From an uncultured Draconibacterium sp. (lineage in GTDB: Bacteria; Bacteroidota; Bacteroidia; Bacteroidales; Prolixibacteraceae), in contig NZ_OY771647.1 of NCBI RefSeq assembly GCF_963674925.1, positions 2,185,501-2,249,500 of the forward strand: a stretch of DNA of 64,000 nt, read 5' to 3'. Below the pieces are notes generated by a model. The model saw only the letters and a program-made list of their open reading frames with translations. It was not told the DNA's origin and did no database searches. This document shows positions 16,394 to 24,717 of this stretch, in pieces; position 1 is the first letter of the stretch, and every line of letters begins with the position of its first letter. The translations under genes and the position numbers were made by a program.

Positions 16394-17593
16394 TTACACA
16401 TATTCAATCATTACCTTTTTAAAGAATTTGTGTATCAGTAGCTTAACAATACGTTTTACTACAAATTTTCGTAGTTCGAGTTCCAGTGGTTGCTCCGGAT
16501 CCTGATGCGCCCAATTAATACGGGTTCCAACAATAATATCAATACAATCGTGCTGTAGTAAAAGCTTCACAATTTGCTCAGGTGTGGTATCAGTAAGCCG
16601 GGTGTCACTGTCATAGTTTTCAAGAATTTCTTCCACTTTTCCAAGGGTCAGGATTCCTTCTGTTACCATTTCAAAACCCTGCATTTTTGCTGTTGGCGGT
16701 AATTTTTCAAGGTTTTTGTTGCCGTGCTGGATTTCAACTGTTAGGTCAAGTTCGCGGGCAATAATTTCGGCGGTGGTTCCTCCGCAAATAATTTTCTTTC
16801 CTTCGAAGCCCTGAATGCGGCCAACAAAATCGTAGTCTTTTATTTTGTAGAAAGGCGGCCCGGTAATCAGCATAAATTTACGCGGTTCGCGAAAATACAT
16901 TACACCGCAGCTGGTGTCGTCTTTAACCGAGAACTGATCGTTCATTACCGCCTGGTTGACAATTTTCCGTGCCAGCTTTGTAGCCGAAATATCGGGCATT
17001 CGTTTGATCTGGTTCAGTGCAAAATCCTCGATATTTTCCATTCCCCAGCCAAGCGGGTAGCGCTGGTTTCCTAATCCTGATTGTGGCACGCCGTCCGACA
17101 TAAAAATTATACGGTCTTCTTTGCGCGCAGTAAATTCCTTGCAATGCAGTACTTTGTCCTGGTTCTCTTCGCCCTCTATGGTGAGGTTGTATTCTTTCCC
17201 CTGCATGGCAACTCCGTTTCTGAGCACCAAAATTCCCGGGTTGTCGTAATTTACAATCCGCACGTGTCCTTCGCCGTCCAGCTCAATGATGGTGAATGTG
17301 GCATAGCTTTCTTTCCCGTCGCTGCTTTTGGGCAGGGTCTCCATTATAATGCGCGCGGCCACTTCGGGTTTGGTGTGTAGTAGCGAATATTTTAAAGCCA
17401 TGGTGGAAGTAAGCGTTGCCAAAACACTTGCTTTAATTCCGTGCCCGATGCCATCGCTCAATACTAAAATGGTGCGTCCTTCTTCGCGAATTATACTCGA
17501 CTGAAACACGTCGCCACAGGCAATTTCTCCTTTCGGTCGCTTTTGCTGGAACTCTATTTCAACGTGGTAATCAGGATTTGTCGTCGTCACCAT
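16394..17593 (-). CDS. SpoIIE-type PP2C serine phosphatase, hydrogenase-linked
   Basis: A cytoplasmic phosphatase of about 399 residues. The N-terminal PP2C/SpoIIE domain (to about residue 235) keeps the metal-binding motifs: GEIACGDVF, VLSDGIGHGIKAS, FMSDGVPQ and VKDDTSCGVMYF. The C-terminal 160 residues (from KFMLITGPPFYKIKDYDFV) are a conserved extra domain with GGTTAEIIARELDL and a basic C-terminal helix. It would remove phosphate from Ser/Thr of a regulatory partner. It overlaps the end of the PAS gene upstream, so they are coupled. ATG 17593 is preferred over TTG 17608. Its proximity to HydS suggests a role in hydrogenase regulation (inference). Confidence 0.88.
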   Translation of the reverse strand: MVTTTNPDYHVEIEFQQKRPKGEIACGDVFQSSIIREEGRTILVLSDGIGHGIKASVLATLTSTMALKYSLLHTKPEVAARIIMETLPKSSDGKESYATFTIIELDGEGHVRIVNYDNPGILVLRNGVAMQGKEYNLTIEGEENQDKVLHCKEFTARKEDRIIFMSDGVPQSGLGNQRYPLGWGMENIEDFALNQIKRMPDISATKLARKIVNQAVMNDQFSVKDDTSCGVMYFREPRKFMLITGPPFYKIKDYDFVGRIQGFEGKKIICGGTTAEIIARELDLTVEIQHGNKNLEKLPPTAKMQGFEMVTEGILTLGKVEEILENYDSDTRLTDTTPEQIVKLLLQHDCIDIIVGTRINWAHQDPEQPLELELRKFVVKRIVKLLIHKFFKKVMIEYV

Positions 17594-18518
17594 AGCGATA
17601 GGTTTCAATTATGGAGTTTAACAGTTCTTCGGTTTCGGCCGCATTCTCGCCTAACAGAAAGGCAATCTTTTGCACCGTTTCAATATTTTGTTTGTTGATT
17701 TTGCGTGCACGGTTAATAATCTCGTCTTGTACCAGCATTGGTGCCGACATATCGCGGAAAACAACGCCAACTACTTTGTTCTTGTAAAGTGTTCTTACCG
17801 AAACGTGCATGAGTTTATTGTTAAATTTTAAATCGCGTTCAGCCAGTTCGTCGCCCGATGTAAGAACGCTCGAGATCATTTTGTAGATGATGTCCGGCAC
17901 CAGTCCTTTAACATCGGCACCGGTAAGTCCGGGGATGGTCTCGTATAGTTCTTCGGTGTCTTCGCCCATAAGTTTGGCAAAATATTCATTGGAGTCTACG
18001 ATCTTAAAATTGCTGTCTACCATCACAATTCCCGACGATATTTTATGAATCATTTGCGACGAAACCTGCATTGTTTCCTGTGCTTTCTCCAGGCGTTTCT
18101 CGGTTTTTTTCAATTCGGTAATGTCATTGATCGAGCCAACAATTCCAACTATTTTATTCTCGTTATCGCGGATTACTGCTTTATTTAAAATAACGTGGTG
18201 CGAGGTCCCGTCGCCATGCCGTACCTGAGTGTTGTACACCTGCACATCGGGGTTGGCCATCAGTTCTTTGTCCTGCGCCAGGTATTTATCGGCCATTTCT
18301 TTTACATGAACTTCGTGTAAAGGTTTGCCCAGTATTTGTTCCTTTGTTTTGCCCGTAAATTTTTCGTGTGCGGCATTACACATCTGGTAAATTCCTTCAG
18401 TGTCGCGGTAAAAAATAGGTATCGGCAGCGCATCAATAATTTTCTGATGAATGGCCGGGTCTTCAATATTGCCGGTCAGAGACGATTCTTTATCGTAAAT
18501 CATGCTTCTTTTTTTCAA
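17571..18518 (-). CDS. Double-PAS sensor protein
   Basis: A 315-residue soluble protein with two PAS domains: PAS1 at about 25-140 (DALPIPIFYRDTEGIYQMCN ... VGIVGSINDITELKK) and PAS2 at about 155-265 (IHKISSGIVMVDSNFKIVDS ... VGVVFRDMSAP), joined by a short helix. The C-terminal helix (QKIAFLLGENAAETEELLNSIIETY) has no kinase or HTH domain, so output must pass through a partner. It directly precedes and overlaps the SpoIIE phosphatase gene, the likely partner. PAS domains can bind heme, flavin or an Fe-S cluster; no CxxC motif is visible here. It is transcribed divergently from the hydrogenase operon. Confidence 0.88.
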   Translation of the reverse strand: MKKRSMIYDKESSLTGNIEDPAIHQKIIDALPIPIFYRDTEGIYQMCNAAHEKFTGKTKEQILGKPLHEVHVKEMADKYLAQDKELMANPDVQVYNTQVRHGDGTSHHVILNKAVIRDNENKIVGIVGSINDITELKKTEKRLEKAQETMQVSSQMIHKISSGIVMVDSNFKIVDSNEYFAKLMGEDTEELYETIPGLTGADVKGLVPDIIYKMISSVLTSGDELAERDLKFNNKLMHVSVRTLYKNKVVGVVFRDMSAPMLVQDEIINRARKINKQNIETVQKIAFLLGENAAETEELLNSIIETYRYGDDDKS

Positions 18519-18709
18519 GTTTTACCATTGAAAAATACGCAATTTACAAGGCATATAAAACCACATGCGCTTTATATTTTCAGTAATTGTTTTAAAACAG
18601 ATTTCTGAAAATCGATCTGGCAGAAATAGAGACGAATAGGGCTTGTTTTTATTCATTATAAATTTGGGATAACTTGACTTGCAGCAGTGAAAAAAAGTAG
18701 TGGTAGAAT

Positions 18710-18717
18710 TATCTTTG
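18710..18717 (+). promoter_or_regulatory. Putative -7 box of the hydrogenase operon
   Basis: TATCTTTG fits the Bacteroidota -7 element TAnnTTTG. It lies 23 bases before the GTG start at 18740, giving a very short leader. No TTTG was found at the right distance upstream (nearest CTTG is 28 bases away), which may mean that an activator is needed. Confidence 0.5.
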
Positions 18718-18739
18718 TGCCAAGTTTTAAACAAACCAA

Positions 18740-19084
18740 GTGAAATTATCTGAGATTATTGATTTGACCAACGCAAAAGTGGTTGCCGGAGATGCCGAGA
18801 AAGACCACGATTTGCTGAGAGCTTTTAGCTCCGATCTGATGAGCGATGTTTTGACGCTGGATACGGAGCATATACTTTTAATTACAGGACTGACCAACTT
18901 GCAAATTGTTCGCACAGCCGAAATGGCCGACATTGAAGTGGTGTTGCTGGCACGTAACAAAACAGCCACCCCCGAGATGATCGAGCTGGCTAACGAAACG
19001 GGTCTGGTTCTGTTGGAAACTCCCTATTCTATTTATCGTTCGAGCGGGGTACTGTTTAAAAACGGCTTAGCCCCGGTTTATTAA
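18740..19084 (+). CDS. DRTGG-domain protein, hydrogenase operon
   Basis: A 114-residue protein made of one DRTGG domain (MKLSEIIDLTNAKVVAGDAE ... DLMSDVLTLDTEHILLITGL ... EMADIEVVLLARNKTATPEMIELA). This fold is found in HPr kinase/phosphatase and in phosphotransacetylase N-termini, and is thought to bind a small ligand. It opens the long hydrogenase operon and starts with GTG. Its stop overlaps the start of the next gene. A diverged paralogue is encoded four genes on (20852). Partner and ligand are unknown; a role as phosphorylated switch protein is speculative. Confidence 0.82.
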   Translation: MKLSEIIDLTNAKVVAGDAEKDHDLLRAFSSDLMSDVLTLDTEHILLITGLTNLQIVRTAEMADIEVVLLARNKTATPEMIELANETGLVLLETPYSIYRSSGVLFKNGLAPVY

Positions 19085-19494
19085 TGAAGCTGGAATTCGA
19101 CATAGCGAGTGGCGATTTTAGTAAGGCCGGAAGAGCTTCGAGCCGAATAAAAAAAATGCTGAAACAACTGCAGGTTGATCCGAAAGTGATCAAACGAATT
19201 GTGGTGGCCATTTACGAAGCCGAGGTAAATGTTGTTGCTCACTCTGTTGGAGGGAAAATGCGCGCTGAAATCGACGGAACAGGAATTACGGTGGTCGTAC
19301 AGGATAACGGGCCTGGTATTGAAGATATTGAAAAAGCAATGCAGGAAGGCTACTCAACCGCTACCAAAGCCGTTCGGAATATGGGATTTGGTGCCGGAAT
19401 GGGCTTGCCCAATATTAACCGGAATACCGATGAGTTCACGATTGAAAGCGAAGTAGGAGAGGGAACAGTATTAACTTTCAGAAATAATTTTTAG
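19084..19494 (+). CDS. RsbT/RsbW-like ATP-binding serine kinase
   Basis: A 136-residue GHKL ATPase of the anti-sigma-factor kinase type. The N box is AIYEAEVNVVAHSVGG (about 41-56), the G1 box VVQDNGPGIEDIE, and the ATP-lid region ATKAVRNMGFGAGMGLPNINR with TVLTF near the end. Such kinases phosphorylate STAS-domain proteins on Ser/Thr, reversed by SpoIIE-type phosphatases such as the one at 16394. No STAS protein is encoded in the window, so the substrate is unknown. It overlaps the preceding DRTGG gene by one base and is followed after 3 bases by the HydS-like gene. Confidence 0.88.
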   Translation: MKLEFDIASGDFSKAGRASSRIKKMLKQLQVDPKVIKRIVVAIYEAEVNVVAHSVGGKMRAEIDGTGITVVVQDNGPGIEDIEKAMQEGYSTATKAVRNMGFGAGMGLPNINRNTDEFTIESEVGEGTVLTFRNNF

Positions 19495-19497
19495 AAG

Positions 19498-20865
19498 ATG
19501 AAGGTTATCGAAAAATATCATGCCATAACAGTTGATAAAGATAAATGTACGGGCTGCACGCACTGCATGAAATCATGTCCAACCGAGGCAATTCGAATAC
19601 GTGGGGGAGTGGCAAAAATAAATTCTGATCGTTGTGTGGATTGCGGAAACTGCCTGCGTGCATGTCCGGTTGATGCTTTTTATGTGGAGCAGGATAGTTT
19701 AGAGCAACTGAATAAATACAAATACCGGGTGGTGCTTTTTCCGTCGGTAATGATCGGCCAGTTTCCCGAAATTTATACCGAGGGGAAAATTTATGAGGCG
19801 CTGTTAAAACTGGGGTTTACGCATATTTTTGAGGTGGAACAACCTATTGGGATGCTGATCGATGAGATAAAACATGAGGTTGAGAAATCGGCCCGTAAAC
19901 CAATGATTTCATCGTTTTGCCCGGCTATTGTCAGGTTGATACAATCGCGCTACCCGTCGCTGGTGGATAATATTGTGCGGGTAAAAGCACCTCACGATTT
20001 GGCGGCTTGCCACGCCATTGAATTGTTGACCAAACAAGGAGTTAAACGCGAAGAAATTGGTACTTTTTATGTGTCGCCCTGTTCGGCAAAAATGGCTGCT
20101 GTAAAACGGCCTTTGGGCGAAGAAGTTTCGGCAGTGGACGGCCTGATAAAAATGAGTGATTTGTACAATCACATCATGCGGGTAATTGAAAAGGAAGAAA
20201 AAAGCGACACCGCTCCGTTGCGCAAAAATCTAACGCTCGATGGTATCCTGTGGAGTCTTCCACGTGGCGAAGCAAGGCATTTTAAACGTAATTCGATGGC
20301 GGTTGACGGGATTCATAATGTGGTTAAAATTCTGGAGCGCATGGAAAATGATGAGGTTCCGGTGTTGGATTTCCTGGAGCTGAAATCGTGTCACCAGGGA
20401 TGTGCCGGAGGGATTTTGCTTACGGGCAACCGGTTCTTAACTGTTGAACGATTGCAAAAACGATCAAAACGTTATCCGCATGCTTCATCAATCGATATTT
20501 CGGCAGTAAGCTGCCTGGGAATAAAAAATAAAATGAAAGCCGATCCTATTGAACCAAGATATGTTTTTGCACTGGATCCCGACCGGCTGAAAGCACTGGA
20601 AAAAATGCAGAAAGTAGAGCGCATTTTATGCCAGCTGCCGGGAATTGACTGCGGCAGTTGCGGTGCGCCCAACTGCCATGCGCTGGCTGAAGATATGGTG
20701 CAGGGCAAAGCAAAAATGACAGATTGTATTTTCTTACAAAACAGATACTTAAACGAGAAAAAAATAGACATCGAAAAAGCGACAAAGAACCTGGAAAAAG
20801 CCTGGGGGAAAAATCGTTTTGACGCTGACTGTAACAGAAGAGGAGGTAGAAATGAAGGTTTCTGA
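19498..20865 (+). CDS. HydS-like sensory [FeFe]-hydrogenase paralogue
   Basis: A 455-residue iron-sulfur protein. Residues about 10-65 hold two [4Fe-4S] motifs (CTGCTHCMKSC and CVDCGNCLRAC). The middle is an [FeFe]-hydrogenase large-subunit domain with modified motifs. L1 is SSFCPA (about 136-141), L2 SPCSAK (about 191-196) and L3 SCHQGCAGG (about 297-305). The four cysteines that hold the H-cluster remain, but the proton-transfer Cys of L1 is Phe and the L2 Glu is absent. Residues about 377-412 form a C-terminal FeS domain (CQLPGIDCGSCGAPNC ... DC). This pattern fits the sensory HydS class, which is expected to sense H2 more than turn it over. Confidence 0.85.
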   Translation: MKVIEKYHAITVDKDKCTGCTHCMKSCPTEAIRIRGGVAKINSDRCVDCGNCLRACPVDAFYVEQDSLEQLNKYKYRVVLFPSVMIGQFPEIYTEGKIYEALLKLGFTHIFEVEQPIGMLIDEIKHEVEKSARKPMISSFCPAIVRLIQSRYPSLVDNIVRVKAPHDLAACHAIELLTKQGVKREEIGTFYVSPCSAKMAAVKRPLGEEVSAVDGLIKMSDLYNHIMRVIEKEEKSDTAPLRKNLTLDGILWSLPRGEARHFKRNSMAVDGIHNVVKILERMENDEVPVLDFLELKSCHQGCAGGILLTGNRFLTVERLQKRSKRYPHASSIDISAVSCLGIKNKMKADPIEPRYVFALDPDRLKALEKMQKVERILCQLPGIDCGSCGAPNCHALAEDMVQGKAKMTDCIFLQNRYLNEKKIDIEKATKNLEKAWGKNRFDADCNRRGGRNEGF

Positions 20866-21184
20866 ACTGGTTGAAAAATTTGGATTAAAAGTTTTTTCCG
20901 GCGAATCCGGATTAGAGAATGAAATTTCCGGCGGGTACGTTTCCGATTTGCTGAGCGATGTAATGGGAAATGCGCAAGAAGGGCAGGTGTGGATAACACT
21001 GCAAACGCACCAAAATGTAATGGCAATTGCCTCATTAAAAGAACTGGCAGCGGTAATTCTGGTAAAGGATTTTGAGCCCGAAGAAGATACTCTCGAACGT
21101 AGTAACGAAGAAGGAATTCCTGTACTGGGAACCGACAAAGCTACATTTGAAATGGCAGGTAATTTATTCATTGCTTTAACGTAA
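20852..21184 (+). CDS. Second DRTGG-domain protein, hydrogenase operon
   Basis: About 110 residues, one DRTGG domain: MKVSELVEKFGLKVFSGESG ... VSDLLSDVMGNAQEGQVWIT ... IASLKELAAVILVKDFEPEE. The pattern DLLSDVM parallels DLMSDVL of the protein at 18740, so the two are paralogues. The start is ATG 20852, with an AGGAGG ribosome site at 20840-20845 inside the end of the HydS-like gene. It overlaps that gene by 14 bases, arguing for translational coupling. The function is unknown; two DRTGG proteins flanking a kinase and a HydS suggest paired ligand-binding switch proteins. Confidence 0.83.
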   Translation: MKVSELVEKFGLKVFSGESGLENEISGGYVSDLLSDVMGNAQEGQVWITLQTHQNVMAIASLKELAAVILVKDFEPEEDTLERSNEEGIPVLGTDKATFEMAGNLFIALT

Positions 21185-21188
21185 TACC

Positions 21189-21929
21189 ATGTATAAATTC
21201 AGGGCCGACCTACATATTCATACCGTACTTTCGCCCTGTGCCGACCTGGAAATGGCTCCGCGTAAAATTGTGGAACAAGCCCGGGAGGCAGGATTGCATA
21301 TTATTGGAATCACCGATCATAATTCAACTTTAAATGCTAAAGTAATTCGCGATTTGGCACGCGAAAAAGGAATTCTGGCACTTACCGGTGTAGAAGTTAC
21401 TACCAAAGAAGAAGTGCACTGCCTTGCATTTTTCGAGAACGATGAAGCCCTTGATAAGTTTCAGCAGTATTTGGAGCAGAATATTACCCGTATCCCAAAT
21501 CCCAATGGCCACTTTGGTTATCAGCCGGTTGTTGACGAAAACGAAGAGGTGTTGGAGCTGGTTCCGTATTATCTTACTTCGGCGTTGAAGAAAGGTATTT
21601 CATCGGTTCAAAAGTACGTGTACGAGTTAGGCGGTATTTTTATTCCGGCACATGTTAACCGCCCCCTAAACGGATTGTTTAGCCACCTGGGTTTTGTTCC
21701 AAAAGATCTTGAATTTGACGCCATGGGAATTACCGGAAAAACCAGCGAAAAGCATGTTCGAAAACATTATGAATTAGATGATAAAATTTCGTTAATTTAT
21801 AATTCAGATGCTCATTTTTTAGAACAGATTGGCACCCGGTATTCAGTCTTTAATATTCAGGAATTATCATTTTGGGAAGTAAAAAAGGCTCTAAATCAGC
21901 AAGATGGTAGATTTGTTGAAATCGTATGA
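21189..21929 (+). CDS. PHP-domain metal-dependent phosphoesterase
   Basis: A 246-residue protein of the PHP (polymerase and histidinol phosphatase) superfamily. The metal-binding motifs are intact: ADLHIHTVLSPC (HxH), GITDHNST, TGVEVTTKEEVHCLAF, IPAHVNRP and YNSDAHFLEQIG. It would hydrolyse a phosphoester using a di- or trinuclear metal centre. It lies 4 bases after the DRTGG gene and overlaps the next gene by 4 bases (ATGA), firmly within the hydrogenase operon. Comparable PHP proteins occur next to HydS genes in other anaerobes, from memory. The substrate is unknown. Confidence 0.88.
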   Translation: MYKFRADLHIHTVLSPCADLEMAPRKIVEQAREAGLHIIGITDHNSTLNAKVIRDLAREKGILALTGVEVTTKEEVHCLAFFENDEALDKFQQYLEQNITRIPNPNGHFGYQPVVDENEEVLELVPYYLTSALKKGISSVQKYVYELGGIFIPAHVNRPLNGLFSHLGFVPKDLEFDAMGITGKTSEKHVRKHYELDDKISLIYNSDAHFLEQIGTRYSVFNIQELSFWEVKKALNQQDGRFVEIV

Positions 21930-22474
21930 AAACACTCTCTGATCATATTCTGGATATTGTGCAGAACTCCGTAAGCGCAAAAGCGACATTGATTGAAATC
22001 ATAGTTGAGGAGGATAAAATAGCAGACCTTTGTTCACTAATAATCAGAGACAACGGCTGCGGAATGAGCAAAGAAACGCTGGCCAAAGCCATTAATCCGT
22101 TCTTTACATCGCGAACTACCCGAAAAGTGGGTTTAGGTATTCCGCTATTGAAGCATAATGCCGAGGCTGCAGGGGGCAGTTTTTCACTCGAATCGGAGTT
22201 AAATGTGGGTACTGTTTTAACAGCCCGTTTTCAGCTTTCGAATATCGACCGGCCGCCGTTAGGCGATATTTGGGAAACCCTGTACCTGATGTTTTTAAGT
22301 TACACCGATGGAAATTTGGTGTACCAGCACAAAACAGCAAAGGGCGAGTTCAAGCTAAGTTCCGATGAGTTGAAAGAAGTGCTTGGCGATGTTTCGTATC
22401 AGCAAAAGGAAATACGCGAAGGGATTTTGGAATTGATAAAATCGAATTTAGAGGAAATAGAGGTAACGAAATAA
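21926..22474 (+). CDS. GHKL-family ATP-binding protein
   Basis: A 182-residue protein with a histidine-kinase-like ATPase domain. The N box is SDHILDIVQNSVSAKATLIEI, G1 LIIRDNGCGMSKE, the F/G2 region INPFFTSRTTRKVGLGIPLLK, and the domain ends NVGTVLTARF at about residue 115. The remaining 65 residues are a separate helical tail. It lacks a dimerisation/His-phosphoacceptor domain and any sensor, so it is not a complete sensor kinase. It is the second GHKL protein of this operon. A role as Ser/Thr kinase or a regulator with the PHP protein is possible. Confidence 0.85.
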   Translation: MKTLSDHILDIVQNSVSAKATLIEIIVEEDKIADLCSLIIRDNGCGMSKETLAKAINPFFTSRTTRKVGLGIPLLKHNAEAAGGSFSLESELNVGTVLTARFQLSNIDRPPLGDIWETLYLMFLSYTDGNLVYQHKTAKGEFKLSSDELKEVLGDVSYQQKEIREGILELIKSNLEEIEVTK

Positions 22475-22493
22475 CAATAAATAGAATAGCGAT

Positions 22494-22889
22494 ATGACTA
22501 AAATTAAATCATTGGCTGATCTTCGGAAGATGAAAGAAGAAGCGCAGTCAAAAATCAAACTCAGGGAAAATAGTACTAACCCTGATCAGGTTGTGCAAGT
22601 TAAAGTGGGAATGGCCACTTGTGGTATTGCATCAGGTGCAAAAGAAACCATGAAGTATTTTGTGGAAGAGCTGGAACAGGAAGCCATTGACGCGGTTGTT
22701 ACTCAAACCGGATGTATGGGCTACTGTTATGCGGAACCGACTGTTGAAGTAAAATTGCCGGGAAAAGAACCGCTGGTTTACGGACATGTTGACAAAGAAA
22801 AGGTTCACGAAATAATTGATAAGTACATAAAACGTGGTGAGCTGGTTGACGGTATAATTCCTGTAAGTTTTAAAACCATTGACGACTAA
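22494..22889 (+). CDS. Thioredoxin-like [2Fe-2S] ferredoxin
   Basis: A 131-residue protein with a thioredoxin-like [2Fe-2S] domain. The cluster cysteines appear as VGMATCGIASGAKET and TQTGCMGYCYAEP (C-x8-12...C-x3-C pattern), like those in NuoE and the N-terminus of HydB. It begins with a Lys-rich helix and ends in a short extra strand. It immediately precedes long HydB and may be an electron carrier or an extra subunit of the bifurcating hydrogenase. In Thermotoga a similar [2Fe-2S] protein gene lies in the hydrogenase cluster (recalled, not checked). Confidence 0.85.
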   Translation: MTKIKSLADLRKMKEEAQSKIKLRENSTNPDQVVQVKVGMATCGIASGAKETMKYFVEELEQEAIDAVVTQTGCMGYCYAEPTVEVKLPGKEPLVYGHVDKEKVHEIIDKYIKRGELVDGIIPVSFKTIDD

Positions 22890-22906
22890 CGACTAAACCT
22901 TTAACT

Positions 22907-24700
22907 ATGACTGATTATAAAATGCATCTTTTAATTTGTGGCGGTACCGGGTGTAAAGCATCGGAAAGCGACGAAATTAAAAACAGGCTAAACCAGCTGA
23001 TTAATGAACACGGACTCGCAGATGAAGTTCAGGTGGTACTGACCGGTTGTTTTGGTTTTTGCGAAAAAGGACCCATTATAAAAGTATTACCCGACAACAC
23101 TTTTTATGTACAGGTTACGCCACACGATGTGGTTGAAATTGTAGAGGAGCATATTGTAAAAGGCCGGCCGGTAAAGCGTTTGTTATATACCGATCCTAAC
23201 AGCGCTGAGCAGATCAGTGATTCAAAAGGCATGGATTTCTACAAAAAACAAATCCGTATTGCCTTAAAGAACTGTGGTTTTATCAATCCCGAAAATATCG
23301 ACGAATATATTGCCCGCGATGGTTACCAGGCTTTGGGGAAATGTTTGTCGGAGCTGTCACCCGAGGAGGTTATAAAAGAAGTGAAAGACTCTGGTTTGCG
23401 TGGTCGTGGTGGTGGTGGTTTCCCTACAGGATTAAAATGGGAGATCACGAAAAATGTAGAGAACGACCAGAAGTACGTGGTGTGTAATGCCGACGAGGGT
23501 GACCCCGGTGCATTTATGGACCGCTCCATTCTTGAGGGTGATCCACATTCTGTATTGGAGGCAATGGCCATTTGCGGTTATTGTATTGGGGCCGATAAGG
23601 GACTGGTTTATATCCGTGCCGAATATCCGTTGGCAATTCAACGTTTAAAAACTGCCATTAAACAAGCCGAAGAATATGGTTTAATTGGCGATGATATTTT
23701 AGGAACCGGGTTTAATTTTCATATTGAATTACGCTATGGTGCCGGAGCTTTTGTTTGTGGCGAAGAAACCGCGCTGATTCACTCCATGGAAGGTTTACGT
23801 GGGGAGCCAACATTCAAACCGCCGTTCCCATCCGTTTCAGGGTACATGGGAAAACCGACCAACGTAAATAACGTGGAAACCTTTGCAAACATTCCGGTAA
23901 TTCTAAATAAAGGCGCCGAATGGTTCAGTAAAATCGGTACGGAAAAATCAAAAGGGACAAAAGTGTTTGCCCTGGCCGGAAAGATCAACAATGTAGGTTT
24001 GATTGAAGTGCCAATGGGAACAACACTGCGCGAAGTGATTTATGATATTGGCGGTGGGATTAAAGACGGAAAAGAGTTTAAAGCTGTTCAAACCGGTGGA
24101 CCGTCAGGTGGATGTTTAACGAAAGATTCGCTGGATATTCCAATCGATTACGATAACCTGCTGGCATCCGGATCGATGATGGGATCGGGTGGTATGATCG
24201 TAATGGATGAGAGCGATTGTATGGTTTCCATCGCGAAATTCTATTTGGATTTTACCTTGGAAGAGTCGTGCGGAAAATGTACACCATGCCGTGTTGGGAA
24301 CAAGCGTCTTTACGAATTGCTGGATAAAATTACCCAGGGCAAAGGAGAAGAACAGGATATTGAAAAGTTGAAAGATTTAAGTGTGGTTATTAAAGATACG
24401 GCACTTTGTGGTTTGGGGCAGACTTCGCCTAACCCGGTGCTTTCAACCATAAATAATTTCGAACACGAATATATGGCTCACGTACATGACGGTAAATGTC
24501 CGGCGGGTCAGTGTAAATCGTTGTTGCGTTACGATATTGTTGAAGATCTGTGTACCGGTTGTACACTTTGTTTCCGCAATTGCCCGGTAGGAGCTATTTC
24601 CGGCGAGCGCCGTGCACCGCATTTTATTGATCAGACATTGTGTATCAAGTGTGGCGTGTGTTTCGAAAAATGTAAATTCAATGCAATAACCCTAACCTAA
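22907..24700 (+). CDS. hydB: [FeFe]-hydrogenase subunit HydB, long bifurcating type
   Basis: A 597-residue NuoF-like flavoprotein, the NAD(H)-binding subunit of HydABC. An N-terminal thioredoxin-like [2Fe-2S] domain (about 1-95: CGGTGCKASES ... LTGCFGFCEKGP) precedes the FMN/NADH core (GLRGRGGGGFPTGLKWEI, NADEGDPGAFMDR, GAGAFVCGEETAL). A [4Fe-4S] motif (ESCGKCTPCRVGNKRL plus DTALCGLG) follows, and the C-terminus has two [4Fe-4S] motifs (CTGCTLCFRNC and CIKCGVCFEKC). All three extra Fe-S domains are found in electron-bifurcating HydB, so use of both NADH and ferredoxin is likely. It is 17 bases upstream of hydA. Confidence 0.93.
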   Translation: MTDYKMHLLICGGTGCKASESDEIKNRLNQLINEHGLADEVQVVLTGCFGFCEKGPIIKVLPDNTFYVQVTPHDVVEIVEEHIVKGRPVKRLLYTDPNSAEQISDSKGMDFYKKQIRIALKNCGFINPENIDEYIARDGYQALGKCLSELSPEEVIKEVKDSGLRGRGGGGFPTGLKWEITKNVENDQKYVVCNADEGDPGAFMDRSILEGDPHSVLEAMAICGYCIGADKGLVYIRAEYPLAIQRLKTAIKQAEEYGLIGDDILGTGFNFHIELRYGAGAFVCGEETALIHSMEGLRGEPTFKPPFPSVSGYMGKPTNVNNVETFANIPVILNKGAEWFSKIGTEKSKGTKVFALAGKINNVGLIEVPMGTTLREVIYDIGGGIKDGKEFKAVQTGGPSGGCLTKDSLDIPIDYDNLLASGSMMGSGGMIVMDESDCMVSIAKFYLDFTLEESCGKCTPCRVGNKRLYELLDKITQGKGEEQDIEKLKDLSVVIKDTALCGLGQTSPNPVLSTINNFEHEYMAHVHDGKCPAGQCKSLLRYDIVEDLCTGCTLCFRNCPVGAISGERRAPHFIDQTLCIKCGVCFEKCKFNAITLT

Positions 24701-24717
24701 TCAGAAACCAGGAAATT

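Noticed and set aside
19498..20865. A third catalytically active hydrogenase
   Set aside because: The L1 proton-transfer Cys and L2 Glu are absent, so a sensory role is more likely.
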